A DNA stretch of 64,000 bases. Origin: Haematobia irritans. Lineage: Eukaryota; Arthropoda; Insecta; Diptera; Muscidae. The notes under the pieces were generated by a model, which worked only from the letters and a program-made list of their open reading frames with translations, was not told the DNA's origin and did not search any database. The stretch lies in the NCBI RefSeq assembly GCF_050003625.1, contig NC_134397.1:97572162-97636161 (forward strand), given 5' to 3'. Positions 20,741 to 31,576 of the stretch are shown here, in pieces. Each line of letters starts with the position of its first letter. Position 1 is the first letter of the stretch. Made by a program: the position numbers and the translations under genes.

Positions 20741-21146
20741 AGATAAATAATAAATAATAAATAATTTTTATGATTTTTTATAATTTTTAATGGATTCTAA
20801 CGCTTGTCTGAAACGAATGACCTCAAATATTTTCAAAAATTCATAATTTTGTCAGATTGAATTTAGCATTTTTTCGACAAAATTTAAATAATTTGTACCA
20901 TTTTATGAATTCTTAAACAGTTTTTAACCAATTTGAAACAAAAAATTTAACATTACCAATTAAAAATATGAATAAAACATGTTATAAAAAATTGAATGAA
21001 AAGAACTTCCTGTGTAGTTAAAATGAAGAACATCATTGGGAGTACATCTTCTGGAAGTTCTTTTAAAGTTGTGCCTTTGTAAGAACTTCCAAATTTTTTG
21101 ATGGGTAACTCTGCACTTCTGCCACATAGGATCAGCAATAATTTTT
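20741..21146. other. Spacer with a short AAGAACTTCC repeat
   Basis: AT-rich. At about 20999-21092 AAGAACTTCCTG and CTGGAAGTTCTT form an inverted pair, followed by another GTAAGAACTTCCAAA. This resembles a common fly mini-element, but I cannot fix its ends. Confidence 0.35.
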
Positions 21147-21656
21147 TATAAAATAGCGCAATGCCTCATGCAAACGATCCATAAATTCTGTTCCTGGTGT
21201 AATACAATTGCTACCGAATCGTTCGTGTTCTCTCACTTCACCTAGGCTCTGTGCTAATCGTTCCAAAGTTCAGCTTCCTTGGCTGAACGAAAACGTCTAC
21301 TAAGCTGTTGATTCATTTTTGCACGAGGGGCCACGCCGTCAATGGCCATAAAGAATAATTTCTGTGGTTTAATTAGAAAAAACAACTTATCAATATAGTT
21401 GAATATGTCCTTCAACATATCCTCCTGTTATGTTGAGATGGATGTTTGTATCATCGGAATGGGAGCAATTGTGAATAATGTCATTCATATCCAAATAAAG
21501 ATTATCAAAATCGGGAACCCAAATAGAATACACAAGAAGCTCATAATTATTTCCTCCAACTTGTTACATGTCACTCCACACTTACGCATTGTTCCCAGGC
21601 CAATTCACTGAGACAAGGATACCGTTCGCTTATGTAGCGGAAAAATTTCGCCCCAT
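21147..21656 (-). pseudogene. pcm: XRN1 (Pacman) 5'-3' exoribonuclease N-terminal fragment
   Basis: XRN1 degrades decapped mRNA. Minus-strand sequence starts at an ATG (21656-21654) with a 4-nt loss just after it, then SERYPCLSELAWEQC, a GTAAGT donor at 21585 and an intron-like gap of about 67 bases. It goes on with FDNLYLDMN, DIIHNCSHSDDTNIHLNI (metal-binding Asp region), [29 protein letters not shown] and FGSNCITPGTEFMDRLHEAL. These are hallmark XRN N-terminal motifs. The acceptor AG appears changed to GG, and there are frameshifts in the middle and near [10 protein letters not shown]. Sequence upstream of the ATG may be 5' UTR and ends at the palindromic element at 21677. The retained intron indicates a DNA-level copy. 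Confidence 0.88.
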
Positions 21657-21676
21657 TTTTTGTTGTTGTTTTGTAT

Positions 21677-22090
21677 AGGGCCGGTATGCACCTCTAGCGT
21701 AAAATTTCATTCCCATAAGAAATGCATTGCTATTTATGCTAACGAAATTTTCGGTAGCGTTCAATTTCGTAAGCTGGTACGCACCTCTAATGAAAATAAC
21801 AGGGTTGTCAAAAGCATATTTTGGCAGCAAACATTTAATTTATTACAATCATTGTGTGCGTAAACGCTTTAAAAGGTCTGTAAATAATAAACAAATTATT
21901 TGAGAAATATTTGGAACATATATTAACAATTTTTAAAAGCGATTAGCTTGTTTAAAATTTGTGTACACAGCCCTGTTTTTTTAAACCAGCTAATCGCTTT
22001 TAAAAATTGTTAATATATGTTCCAAATATTCCTCAAATAAATTGTTTATTATTTACAGACCTTTTAAAACTTTTACGCACACAATGATTG
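21677..22090. mobile_element. Palindromic AGGCCGGTATGCACC element, copy 1
   Basis: The left arm begins AGGGCCGGTATGCACCTCTA and runs through GCATATTTTGGCAGCAAAC, GGTCTGTAAATAATAAAC and AAAGCGATTAGCTTG. The second arm (about 21985-22090) is the reverse complement but stops short at CACACAATGATT, so the right terminal repeat is missing. A longer copy with both ends is at 56096-57276. Non-coding. Confidence 0.8.
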
Positions 22091-22351
22091 GCACACAGGC
22101 CAAAAGAGCACGCGAAAGTGCTCTTTTTTCTGCATCACAACAAATATTAATCAAATGGTAAAAGTAAACTGAAAATATGTAAATGTCGCACTAAGAGATT
22201 TTCCTAGCCGTTATTTTCTAATTAAATAGTGTGTTATCAGAGTCGTAGAAGAGCATGCCGATGTTGCTTCTTCACTTTTTACTCTGTTCTAAATATAAAC
22301 AAACTTCTTCAATAACGTTTTTCACAAAAACACCAAAAAATGACTTAAGTC
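22091..22351. other. Probable DNA-element remnant
   Basis: Contains a 10-bp perfect hairpin AAAAGAGCAC/GTGCTCTTTT (22102-22127). The GTGCTCTTTTT word recurs at about 22925 and 22946, suggesting that 22091-22982 was one element now split by the MITE at 22352-22767. No coding sequence. Confidence 0.35.
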
Positions 22352-22767
22352 CGGTACTCTGTTCGGTTTTCGCGTTGAAACTCCATACAAAACCAAAAAA
22401 TGCGAAAAATTTGCGAAATTTTTTCCATTCGTGATACTTTGTTTTTTCGTGTTGAAAAACTGACGTTTATAGCACGGCGCCATTTGCAATGTGAATTAAG
22501 AAATAATTTATTTATTAAAAACTATTTGTGCGGGTTTATAAATCAAACGCGGACCATATTTTTGTTCCGAAACTATACAAAGGATCAAAGGAATAGCAGA
22601 TCAATTGCCCAAGGAAAAATAAAATGTTATTTTGTAAAAACAAGCAACAACCACCAACTTAATCCAATATCGCTCCCTGTAAAATAGCGCTCCAAGCTAC
22701 CTAAAAAAATGCCGCTTTCTATGTACGAATGGTTTCCATAAAAATTTTTCGCAAGAATGAAAGTATT
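22352..22767 (+). mobile_element. AGGCCGGTACT MITE, second copy, truncated right
   Basis: Nearly identical to 16242-16657: CCGGTACTCTGTTCGGTTTT, GACGTTTATAGCACGGCGCC and GGATCAAAGGAATAGCAGATC. The right terminal repeat (AGTACCGGCC) is absent after CGCAAGAATGAA. There is a small internal deletion near 22727 relative to the first copy. Confidence 0.85.
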
Positions 22768-25025
22768 GTATTTACAAAGTATTGTAAGAAAATTAGCATG
22801 AGTTGAAAGTGACTTATTTTATGTTTATGGTATGTACCTTTTTGCTTTGTTTAAATGAATTATATTTCAATTAAATTAAATGATTTTCTTTTATTTGAAA
22901 AAGTGTGCTCTATTCCTTTCGTATGTGCTCTTTTTATAAGCTGAATGTGCTCTTTTTGCCTCTTTAAAATCTGGCATCCCTAGCCTATGAGGAGTCGGCC
23001 AGTTAGTTATTTATGCAGATTGTGTGTCCGGGCAGCTTAGGAAAACAATTTGATGTTTTTATGCGGCAATTTGCGCTATTGTTGTTTGCGGCGTGGTCTA
23101 TGGTTCGTGGTGGAGTGTCAGCTGGTTAGATAGATGACAGGTTAACAAGTAGTAAGAGGGCGTTGTTACACCGTAGCACCGTAGGGTTGCTCGGAGACCA
23201 TAAATTCATTCATGAAATCCCACGAAGCATGGGGAATGAAGACTATAAAACACAAAAGCAAAAATAAGTAAAATTGTAATAAAACAGAATTTAAACTTGG
23301 TTTTAGGAGAAAGGGACAGATATTAGTCTAAAATATGGCGCAGAGGCGCTTGGCTTGATAAAACCAGGGGTATATATAGCGCAAAAGATGTCAAAAGTTG
23401 CCATTTTAGCAAATTGTATTTTTAAAGCGTTTGTGTGAAACGTTTGGCGGTTAATACAAATAGAAAGATAATTAAATAAAGTATGTGCTTATAATAGTGT
23501 CGTAGAGCAGTGAATTTGAAATATTTCGTTTTTTTTTAGAAACTATAGATTGAAATTTTCAAACCGGAAAGTTGAGAGGAATTTAATTCAATCTTGGGGT
23601 TGCAATTAGTGATATTGAAAGTAATAAAGTAAGTTACTCAAGTGATGGTAATCTAAAGGAATATGAATTTAATAAAATTTTTTATCAGGTCTGGAATAGC
23701 CTCCTGTATGATCAGGAGGCGCTAAACTTTTTATGCAAAAATCGTTTTTTTTCTACTGGAGAAACTTAACTGGTGAAGATTAGTTTCAAGAAACATCTAT
23801 TTATTTTTGGTTGCTACAATCCTGGAGAGAGTCACCTCATAGTGCTGGTTCCTGTAGGATCAACTACCTAAACAGAACCGGGGAATCGCCAGGAAGTAGA
23901 GCAATTTAATAATATCTACCAAGGTAGGAGTATCAATAAATACCAATGAAACAATCCGTCCAACGTCCGATATCAAAACTCACTTTGCTTTAAAAATCCC
24001 ATAATATCAGAAAATTTTATGGGCAATGCCCAAAGGAAAATCCAAGGGCATCCCAGTTTAACAGTTTAAAGAACACTATAAGGCGGAGGGAGAGTGCCCG
24101 GAAGTGAAACCGTTTTTTTTACAATCTATGAACATATGTATCTATTCTATTACACAAATTTGATCTAAACGACTATTATTGAATTTACATTTTTTTGATT
24201 AATATTTTAGTATAAGTATATTTTTGCCTTGTTGTCCATTCCAATATTTAGTTTTCATTGTCAAGGGCTATACAAAGTCACATAAGTAATTTCATTTGTT
24301 TTCTTTGGAGGGTTATTATTTTGATATCTAATCCCCAACATTTCCACTTAACTGAGCTCGATTAGGTAGGAAGTTAGAGTAAAAGTAAATCCCCATTGGA
24401 TTATGAACGTTTAAGGCTTTGTAGGTTCCATATTTATATTCATTAAAAAGGATAAAAAAGATGTTTAGTTATAGTAAATGGTAAACTTTCAGTGTTTTCA
24501 TGGTTTATTAAATGATAAGAAATTTAGTTTTATTTTGTTAATTTTAATTAGTGACAAGAAAATGAGAAATAAAAATGTATCTTGATTTGAATATTTGTAG
24601 CGAAATTATGTGCTAATTTTTGATTTGTTGAGGGGGGATATGTGATGATAAACGGAGTGAAGCAAGGTTTTGTGGGGTTCATAAAAATTGGCGAAAAGGT
24701 ATCTGTGAACCATGGTTGGGAGGGTAGAGTGGGAGGTTTGTCTATCAAAAAACCTCATTCAACCTATATGTCCCTTTGTGTTTGTAAGTGTGTTATCGAC
24801 AGTTGTAAGTTCCTTTTTTTCATGTTATACCTCGGGCTAGGTTTCGGCGGGTTGAGGACCGTCCTGAGAGAGATTGAGTGTGCCGGAGGGCCAAGCCTAG
24901 TACTATATGGGGTCATAACAAAACAATGAAAATTCCAAGCTGAATTAGCGATCCCTCATTAATTTCATTGCAGAAATGCTTGGTTTAATTATGAAAATAA
25001 TGGTAATGTTTGGCGAACAACCCCT
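22768..25025. other. About 2.3 kb without recognised genes
   Basis: I find no protein family or confident repeat. Noted: GTGCTCTTTTT repeats to about 22982; a perfect 8-bp hairpin GCCTCCTG/CAGGAGGC at 23699-23720; a TATATATAG core-promoter-like word near 23371; a 95-codon frame at 24642-24929 without a recognisable domain. The region between about 23150 and 24100 has more even composition and could be a decayed LTR element or old gene sequence, but nothing decisive is visible. Confidence 0.35.
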
Positions 25026-25267
25026 TATGCGCTTTACAGACTATCAGTTATTCCGGACGGAATGTCGGTGTTTGTAAAGAATCTTACAGTGTGTCGGATC
25101 GATACGACTTGCCGGCGATGACTAAATAATCGGTAAATGTGCTATCGATCCCATAAACATGCAGCAGTATCGTTTATGCCTTCGGACTTAACTTATAATA
25201 TGCACAATATATGGGATATGTTCAACATGAGCACTGTCGTCCGGAATAACTGATAGTCTGTATTGCG
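25026..25267. mobile_element. GCGCTTTACAGACTATCAG MITE, complete short copy
   Basis: Left end ATGCGCTTTACAGACTATCA, then GTTATTCCGGAC; right end GTCCGGAATAACTGATAGTC followed by TGTATTGCGCAT: inverted repeats of roughly 30 bp. Internal text GGATCGATACGACTTGCCGG is shared with 18244-18430, and AACTTATAATATGCACAATA with 36025-36151. Confidence 0.82.
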
Positions 25268-25512
25268 CATTACACGTGAAGATTTGTGCCTCCCAACCGG
25301 AAAAAAGTCAAAGTTGTTTTGATTTTATGCCAACACGTCCCCCAACACACGAACATGACCTTATACTAGCGTATTTGTCGCCGCAATGTGTTGGGTCGCA
25401 GGGTTTATCCGACCGTACAAGGTGCCCTTAACTTATAATGTGCACAATATATGGTATATGTTCGACACGAGCACTGTCGCTCGGAATAACTGATAGTCTG
25501 TAAAGCGCATAA
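25268..25512 (+). mobile_element. Same MITE family, right half of a longer variant
   Basis: Contains GTTTATCCGACCGTACAAGG (its complement is in 18395-18425), TTAACTTATAATGTGCACAA and the right end CGGAATAACTGATAGTCTGT, AAAGCGCAT. It lies directly after the previous copy with no left end, so the two were probably joined by recombination. Confidence 0.65.
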
Positions 25513-25562
25513 GAGATTTTGGTTCTAAATAGCGAGATTTCGTGCCTAGTGCGAACGTAGTA
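25513..25562 (+). mobile_element. TACTACGTTCG MITE, right-end fragment
   Basis: AGAGATTTTGGTTCTAAATAG and GTGCGAACGTAGTA correspond to the last 50 bases of 17444-17832. Confidence 0.7.
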
Positions 25563-26165
25563 TTATATTATCATATTTGTCGCCTCAATGTTTACGTCGT
25601 GTCGTGAAGGCCTGTGCACAGGTGTGTGGGGGATACCAATGATTAGTGAAATAATAATGGAATCCCTGAAGAGTATGAGAAGTGGACTGTATCTTTGTAC
25701 TCTGCCAGCATTTCAAAGTTCCATTTCATCCTCATCGCTACCACAGACTCGTAAGTGACACTGCAACAATCGCCAACTGTGATATTATTTTGCCATCACT
25801 ATTCGCATGAAAGTATTTTGCCATCACTATTGTTACAAGAGCCATTTAATATGTTGTGAAACACCAAGCACAACTAGCTTCATATGTCCATATTCATAAT
25901 ATTTTAGTGACAGTTTATCGAAGGAATTTGTATGGTAATAGTAGGTTTAAAGTTAACGTTAACTTTTATGAATATGGGGGTTATAATTAATTTAAATAAT
26001 ATTATTTTTATTTAAATAAATTATAAGGAGGTCTGAAAACATAGTTATTTCGCTTAAAATTGTGAAAGGTATATTGGTGAACAATTTTTGACTTTCCAAA
26101 TGGAATAAAGTGATAGTTTTTCAAACATTGGGAATAAAGGCACTGGCTGATAGACGCTACAACAT

Positions 26166-27238
26166 CCCTGCCAGCATTTCAAAGTTCCATTTCATCTTCA
26201 TCGCTACCACAGACTCGTAACTGTCACTACAACCATCGTACTGTGATGGGGGCAGCATATCATAAAGTACAAAATGTACTTCATACATGTATTTTGCCAT
26301 CACTACTTTTACAAAAGCCATTTTATTTTTTGTGAAACGCCAAGCGCAACCAGCTTGTTATATTTTATTTGAATAAAAACGAAAATAAAGTTCTGAAAAC
26401 ATAGATTTTACGCTTAAAATTGTGAAAGGTATATTGGTGAACAATTTTTGATTTTCCAAATGGAATAAAGTGATTATTTTTCAAATATTTTACAGACACG
26501 CTGCCTCCATCGAATAAAAACACTGGCTGATAGACGCTGCAACATGTAACTCGCTACTTGCAACTCTACATCATCATTAACCCTGGAAAGTCATCCTTAT
26601 TTTTTGTACACAAACGTCATCCTTCGTCATTTTGACTACGGCTTATTTCAAGACGCTATAATTTACATCGTAAGCAAAAATAACAACAAAAATTCACTTT
26701 ATTTTCTTATTCAATTTGTTTTTAATTAGTATAAAACAAAAATTTATACATTTGTTGAATTAGTATAACTTAAATTTATCATTTCCCAATCGACTAAAAT
26801 GCATTTTAAACCGAAAATGAAATTTCGCGTCGTCATTTTGACGAAGGATGACTGTCCAGGGTTAATGCAAAAAATTATGTTAAATGTGATGTGATAGTGG
26901 TATAAATGTTATATTTTTAAGAATTTGTAAATGATTAATCAAATTAATAAATATCTAAACAAACGTGTTTTACTCGACCACAATGATTCTTTTACCACTA
27001 TCTTAAAATGTGCTTTTTCTGATTGTTTGGAGGGTCTCTTATTGGCGTCGTTCTAAATTGATCTATAAAGGCACCTAATAATTGCACTCATGCGAAACCT
27101 TTTTGTAGTAACTTGGCGTGGTACAACTTCTCAATAGTGACGGCGCTTTTCCGACGAGTTTGTGATATCGTATATGATTGTTTTCGACGTACTGGGGATT
27201 CTCAGAAGCGCCCCCAAATTCAAAAAATGTTGGCAGGG
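26166..27238 (+). mobile_element. CCCTGCC MITE, copy C, nested in copy B
   Basis: Left end CCCTGCCAGCATTTCAAAGT, right end CAAAAAATGTTGGCAGGG. Without the piggyBac-type insert it is about 790 bp, the size of the copy at 62295-63069. This element inserted into its own family member, so it is the younger of the two. Confidence 0.85.
26581..26862. mobile_element. piggyBac-type MITE (282 bp) with TTAA duplication
   Basis: CCCTGGAAAGTCATCCTT and, inverted, CCCTGGACAGTCATCCTTCG form the ends, and TTAA is present on both sides (26577-26580, 26863-26866). piggyBac elements insert at TTAA and have CCC-starting ends. No transposase. Third level of nesting: inside copy C inside copy B. Confidence 0.9.
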
Positions 27239-27652
27239 ATGTAACTTGCAACTTGTAACTCAACATCAATCTTTTATTAATGCATAAAAATATGTTAAAT
27301 ATGATGTGATAGTCGTATAAATGTTATATTTATGAGAATTTATAAATGTTTAATAAAATTAATAAACATCTAAACAATCGTGTTTTACTTGACCACAATG
27401 ATTCTTTTACAACTATCTTAAAATGCACTTTGTCTGATTGTTTGAAGGGGCTCTTATTGGCGTCCTTCTAAATGTATCCAGAAGGGCACGTAATAATTGC
27501 ACTCATGCGATACTTTTTGTAGTAACATGGCGTGGTACAAATTCTCAATAGTGACGGCGCTTTTCCGATGAGTTTTGGATATCATATACGACTGTTTTCG
27601 ACGTAGTGGGGATTCTCAGAAGCGCTCCCAAATTCAAAAAATGTTGGCAGGG

Positions 27653-28212
27653 TATATGCACATTTATTATTTCTCAAGTTAATGAGAAATAATAAATTAA
27701 AATCCAAACGAAACCCAACCGGAAAGTGAAATAAGAAGATGAACAACGAATGAGTTTCAATTTATAACAACACATTTATTGAAGATAAAAAAGGGAAATA
27801 GACAGGAGAAAAGAAGAGAGGCTCACCTTTATGATGCGGCAGGAAAATTAGCAGTGAACGATAGAAAAGAAACTTAAAACCAGCTAACTTAATGTACTAA
27901 ATTTTTATATGCAATAATTCACAATAGATTTTAATTCAGCAATTTGACAATTCAAAATATTAATTTACTTATGATTTTAAAGGAAATTCATTAACAATAA
28001 TTCAGTTTATAATTCAATGTTTATTTACAATAATTCAATTTAGTTAATTTTTAGAAATTCAAAATTCAATTGACAAACGTGAAGTTTGTCCATGCCCCCG
28101 GCCTTGCACTTATGTAAAATTCGATTTGCAAAACACGGTAGCGATGGACTTGATTGTCTCGGCCAAAATATGCTGGTTACGCTTGGGACGTTGGTTGGAG
28201 CGTCTCTTTTTA
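27653..28212. other. Spacer with a perfect hairpin
   Basis: TTTATTATTTCTCA (27663-27676), loop AGTTAA, and its exact reverse complement (27683-27696). The remainder is AT-rich; a more balanced stretch at 28070-28205 (CATGCCCCCGGCCTTGC) is not recognised. Confidence 0.5.
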
Positions 28213-29287
28213 TACCCTGCGCCACACTGTGGAACAGGGTATTATAAGTTAGTGCATATGTTTGTAACACCCAGAGACGAGATAGACACACGGTGTCTTT
28301 GGCAATAATGCTCAGGGTGGGTCCCTGAGTCGATATAACAAATTTGGTTGAAGTCGATTCAGATTTAGATATAGCTCCCATATATATCTTTCACCCGATA
28401 TGGACTAATATGGTCCTAGAAGCCAGAGTTTTGGCCCAATTTGTTTGAAATTTTGCACTAGGAGTACAATTAGTAGTGCAGTTAAGTGTGCAAAATTTGA
28501 AATTGGTTCAGATTTAGATATAGCTCTCATATATATCTTTCGCCCGATATGGACTAATATGGTTCTAATAGCCAGAGTTTTGGCCCAATTTGGTTGAAAT
28601 TTTGCACAGGGAGTAGATTTAGCATTGTAGCTATGCGTGCTAAATTTGATTGAAATCGGTTTAGATTTATATATAGCTTCCATATATAGCTTTCGCACGA
28701 TTTACACTCATATGACCACAGAGGCTAATTTTTTAGTCCGATTTAGTTGAAATTTTGCACAGGGAGAAGAATTAGCATTGTAGCTATGCGTACCTAATTT
28801 GGTTGAAATCGGTTCAGATTTAGATATAGCTCCCATATATATCTTTTCTGATTTCGACAAAAGTGGTCAAAATACCAACATTTTCCCTTTTAAAATCGCC
28901 TCTGCTTAGTCGAAAACTTGTAAAAAGGACTGTAATTTTCCTTATCATCAAATACATATATATCGAACGATAAATCATAAATAAACATTTGCGAAGTTTC
29001 CTTAAAATTGCTTCAGATTGAAATGTTTCCCATATTTTAAAAATTAACATTGTGTTCCACCCTAGTGCATTAGCCAACTTAAATTTTGAGTCTATAGATT
29101 TTGTAAAAGTCTATTAAATTCTGTCAAAATCGAGTGATATTTAAATGCATGTATTTGGGACAAACCTTTATATATAGACCCCAACACATTTGACGGATGT
29201 GATATGGTATCGAAAATTTAGATCTACAAATTGGTGCAGGGTATAATATAGTCGGCCCCGCCCGACTTTAGACTTTCCTTACTTGTT
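28213..29287 (+). repeat. Family R copy, best preserved, with internal monomers
   Basis: The left end has the hairpin ATACCCTGCGCCACACTGTG/GAACAGGGTAT (28216-28245). The right end reads CGGCCCCGCCCGACTTTAGA, then CTTTCCTTACTTGTT. Between them are successive units starting AGATTTAGATATAGCTCCCA at 28361, 28510, 28663 and 28816 (period 149-153), each with GGCCCAATTTG-type and AAATTTTGCAC words. No coding sequence. It is an abundant fly repeat whose class I cannot assign; the terminal hairpin could point to rolling-circle ends but the expected CTRR end is not evident. Confidence 0.75.
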
Positions 29288-29645
29288 AATTTTATTGTTG
29301 GTATGAGTTAAAGGCCTGCACAAGACATCTTATAAGACATATCAAGACATTTTTGTCTATTGAGGGTCAGTGTTTACTCTCATTTCTTCCCGCAAATCAT
29401 TGTATTTTTCCCTACACATGAACTATTATCTTGTGTGTACAAACACAAAAACTCACGCCAAACACTATTTACATATTCAGCATTTGCAAACTTACACACA
29501 TCTCGCGTATTTGCAAGTTTTATATGATGTACCTATTGTATTTCTATCTCCACGCTAGTGAAATTTATAAAACCACCACCATTTATTTGGAGTTGCGAGT
29601 AAGTGAGAAAAGGAGAAACTGAGAAGCAGAAAAGAGCAATATAAT
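29288..29645. other. Spacer
   Basis: AGGCCTGCACAAGACATC near 29312 echoes TGTGCAGGCCTCTAG at 35515-35529 in reverse, and CTCTCATTTCTTCCCGC a second resemblance, so it may be a remnant of a small repeat. No gene. Confidence 0.35.
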
Positions 29646-30062
29646 AGGGCTGTTTTCTTTTAGCACTGGATACCCTAAGCCGTGAAGGACTAAAAGAAAA
29701 CAGAGTACTCGTTTATCCAGGACCAAATATCCAAAATATGCAACACTGTCATCAGCTGTTCAAAAACAATCACAAAAAAGAAGTGAAATCTTGCATTTTT
29801 AATGTATGAAATGCTCCAATTAGTAATAAATATATACTGCTGCGATTATTTATGACACTATACCACTTTGAATTTCTGTTTTTCGATAAATTAGTCACAA
29901 TAAAGTGCTATTGTAAATCGATGAAGCGTCACTTTATCAAAACACAATCTGCAAGATCGGCGCGACTTGCACTGATGAGATGTTCTGGATAGAACACCAG
30001 TGCAACGATGTTCTGGATAGCCCATACAAATGTTGTATCCAGTACAAAAAGAAAACAGCCCT
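29646..30062. mobile_element. AGGGCTGTTTTC MITE, complete, inverted copy
   Basis: Ends AGGGCTGTTTTCTTTTAGCA and TACAAAAAGAAAACAGCCCT. The body is the reverse complement of 16816-17229 (for example CACTGTCATCAGCTGTTC, GATGTTCTGGATAGAACACC). The flanks show no clear target duplication. Confidence 0.88.
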
Positions 30063-30349
30063 ACTGTCAAGTAGGGATGCCATATCACAATAAAAAAAAA
30101 TGTTTTTATAGATGAAAGCAGGGAGATTGATGGTAATTGCGGTGGTAATAATAATTGGAAATATATTTTTATATTCAAATTACTAAATATTTTTTGGTTT
30201 AAACTAGATAATATTTCATTGGACAAAAGGTTTAGCAGCAAAAACAGTTTTCAACCGTCGAACGGAACGGACGTGTTTTTAATAGTGGATAAACTCATCG
30301 TAATAGGTACCTACTAAGAATTTCATGTGTCATGGGATATTAAGCCACC

Positions 30350-31576
30350 ATGCAGCGAAATTCAAAGTCATCCACTGGGTTGCTAACTTCAGGGCCCAGT
30401 GGACGGGTATGGACTGGAGTTATAAATTTGGGCAATGACCACGAGTTAGGTCCAATTAGTCGACCCGTAGACGGGTCGACACGTGGCGACACTTTGACAA
30501 GTCGTACTTTTTCTAAGGTAACGACATCAAAAGGAGGTAATCCCTCACGAAAGAGATTCAAGGAACGCAGAAATGCTTTGTTTATCCTAAAGAAGTTAGG
30601 ATCAGTCGACCCAAGCACGCTTTCGGCTAAACAAAGCTATTCCTTAAAATGGGCTCAGGGAATTCTTGAGGCTGGAAAAAGGGAACGATCACCGGATGAG
30701 CTGCCATCCTCCAAAAGGGATCAAAGATCGTTTGCCTCAGTTGCTAAAGACAACCTTGTGATGGCTATCATTAATAAAGGAGCATTGGACGGCATGGTTC
30801 CAAAGCAAAAATGGGGGGAAATTGAGAATGCTCTGTCTGTCGTCTACTCACAGGTGCTGGAAAAGTTTCCCGGCCCAGATCCTCGACACCAAGAGGCTGG
30901 TTGGTATCAAGGACGATTTAAGCTAGTCGCATTTGAGGACCAGAGGTCTATAGAATGTTTTAAAGCTGCTCTGATACTAATTGGTGAAGTTTGGGAAGGA
31001 GCTGCTCTAGAGTTAGTCAAGAAGAAAGACATACCGGCTAGACCTAGAGCACATGCGTGGATAACAGCAAACCCTCCTGACCCTGAATCTATTTTAAATA
31101 GACTGAAACAATGCAATCCAGATCTTCCAACAGCTGATTGGAAGGTTGGCCGTTTGGATGAAGTGGATGGGCCAAGACGGCATGCAGTGTTTATATTGAA
31201 CACTCAGTCTTTGCCACATCTAGCAAAGTCTCAGGGCCGTGTATGTTATGGCTTTCATTATATCCAAATGAAGGTGTATAAAAACGATCAGCTAAAGGAT
31301 TCAGAAATGGACAAGCCTCTGTCTGAATCAGAAGTAAGCGGATCCTCTTGCGAAGTCGAGGGAGATGACAAAGTTGAAGACATGGATAGATACCGTATGC
31401 GTGAGGAGGCTTCTACTGTCTCAGAACTCACCAAAGTTGAACCTATGGTTATTGCGAGAGTCACCGAGATCTCTGAAGAGGACATTCTTGATGACTCGAT
31501 TGAAGCGGCTGATGTGACGGTTGTTGAAAATCTCGATGGTCATACGGATCCTCCAGATAAATCTTCATCATTGTAA
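30350..31576 (+). CDS. LINE-1 ORF1 (DUF4780-type gag-like protein)
   Basis: A 408-residue open frame, ATG at 30350 (MQRNSKSSTG). This is the nucleic-acid-binding ORF1 product that packages LINE RNA into particles. The basic N-terminal third (SRKRFKERRN; KRERSPDELPSSKRD) suits RNA binding. The central part (residues about 145-310, WYQGRFKLVAFEDQRS ... ADWKVGRLDEVDGPRRHAVF) resembles the DUF4780 domain found in fly and other insect LINE ORF1s. The tail is acidic and Ser-rich. It is about 95% like LINE-3 ORF1 (52321-53550). The last 56 nt overlap the start of ORF2 in another frame. Intact, although its ORF2 is dead. Confidence 0.85.
   Translation: MQRNSKSSTGLLTSGPSGRVWTGVINLGNDHELGPISRPVDGSTRGDTLTSRTFSKVTTSKGGNPSRKRFKERRNALFILKKLGSVDPSTLSAKQSYSLKWAQGILEAGKRERSPDELPSSKRDQRSFASVAKDNLVMAIINKGALDGMVPKQKWGEIENALSVVYSQVLEKFPGPDPRHQEAGWYQGRFKLVAFEDQRSIECFKAALILIGEVWEGAALELVKKKDIPARPRAHAWITANPPDPESILNRLKQCNPDLPTADWKVGRLDEVDGPRRHAVFILNTQSLPHLAKSQGRVCYGFHYIQMKVYKNDQLKDSEMDKPLSESEVSGSSCEVEGDDKVEDMDRYRMREEASTVSELTKVEPMVIARVTEISEEDILDDSIEAADVTVVENLDGHTDPPDKSSSL

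Larger units (their letters stand above)
25700..27652 (+). mobile_element. CCCTGCC MITE, copy B, split by copy C
   Basis: The left end CTCTGCCAGCATTTCAAAGT is at 25700 and the right end AAAAAATGTTGGCAGGG at 27652. At 26165 the body breaks in GACGCTACAACAT and picks up at 27239 with ATGTAACTTGCAACTTG, exactly as the family reads, so copy C was inserted here with a 2-bp AT duplication. An 85-95 bp insert with CAGTTTATCGAAGGAATTT sits near 25890-25980. Non-coding, unknown superfamily; the 2-bp duplication and CCCTGCCA ends are the only clues. Confidence 0.85.

Noticed and set aside
22102..22127. Hairpin followed by T-run resembling a bacterial intrinsic terminator
   Set aside because: The DNA is clearly insect nuclear sequence, and the words recur as part of a repeat.
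23150..24100. Possible solo LTR with a TATATATAG promoter-like word
   Set aside because: No matching second LTR, TG...CA borders, primer-binding site or target duplication could be established.
28361..28966. Regular repeats of about 150 bp considered as a CRISPR-like array
   Set aside because: Units are long, diverged and without unique spacers; they are internal monomers of a dispersed fly repeat.
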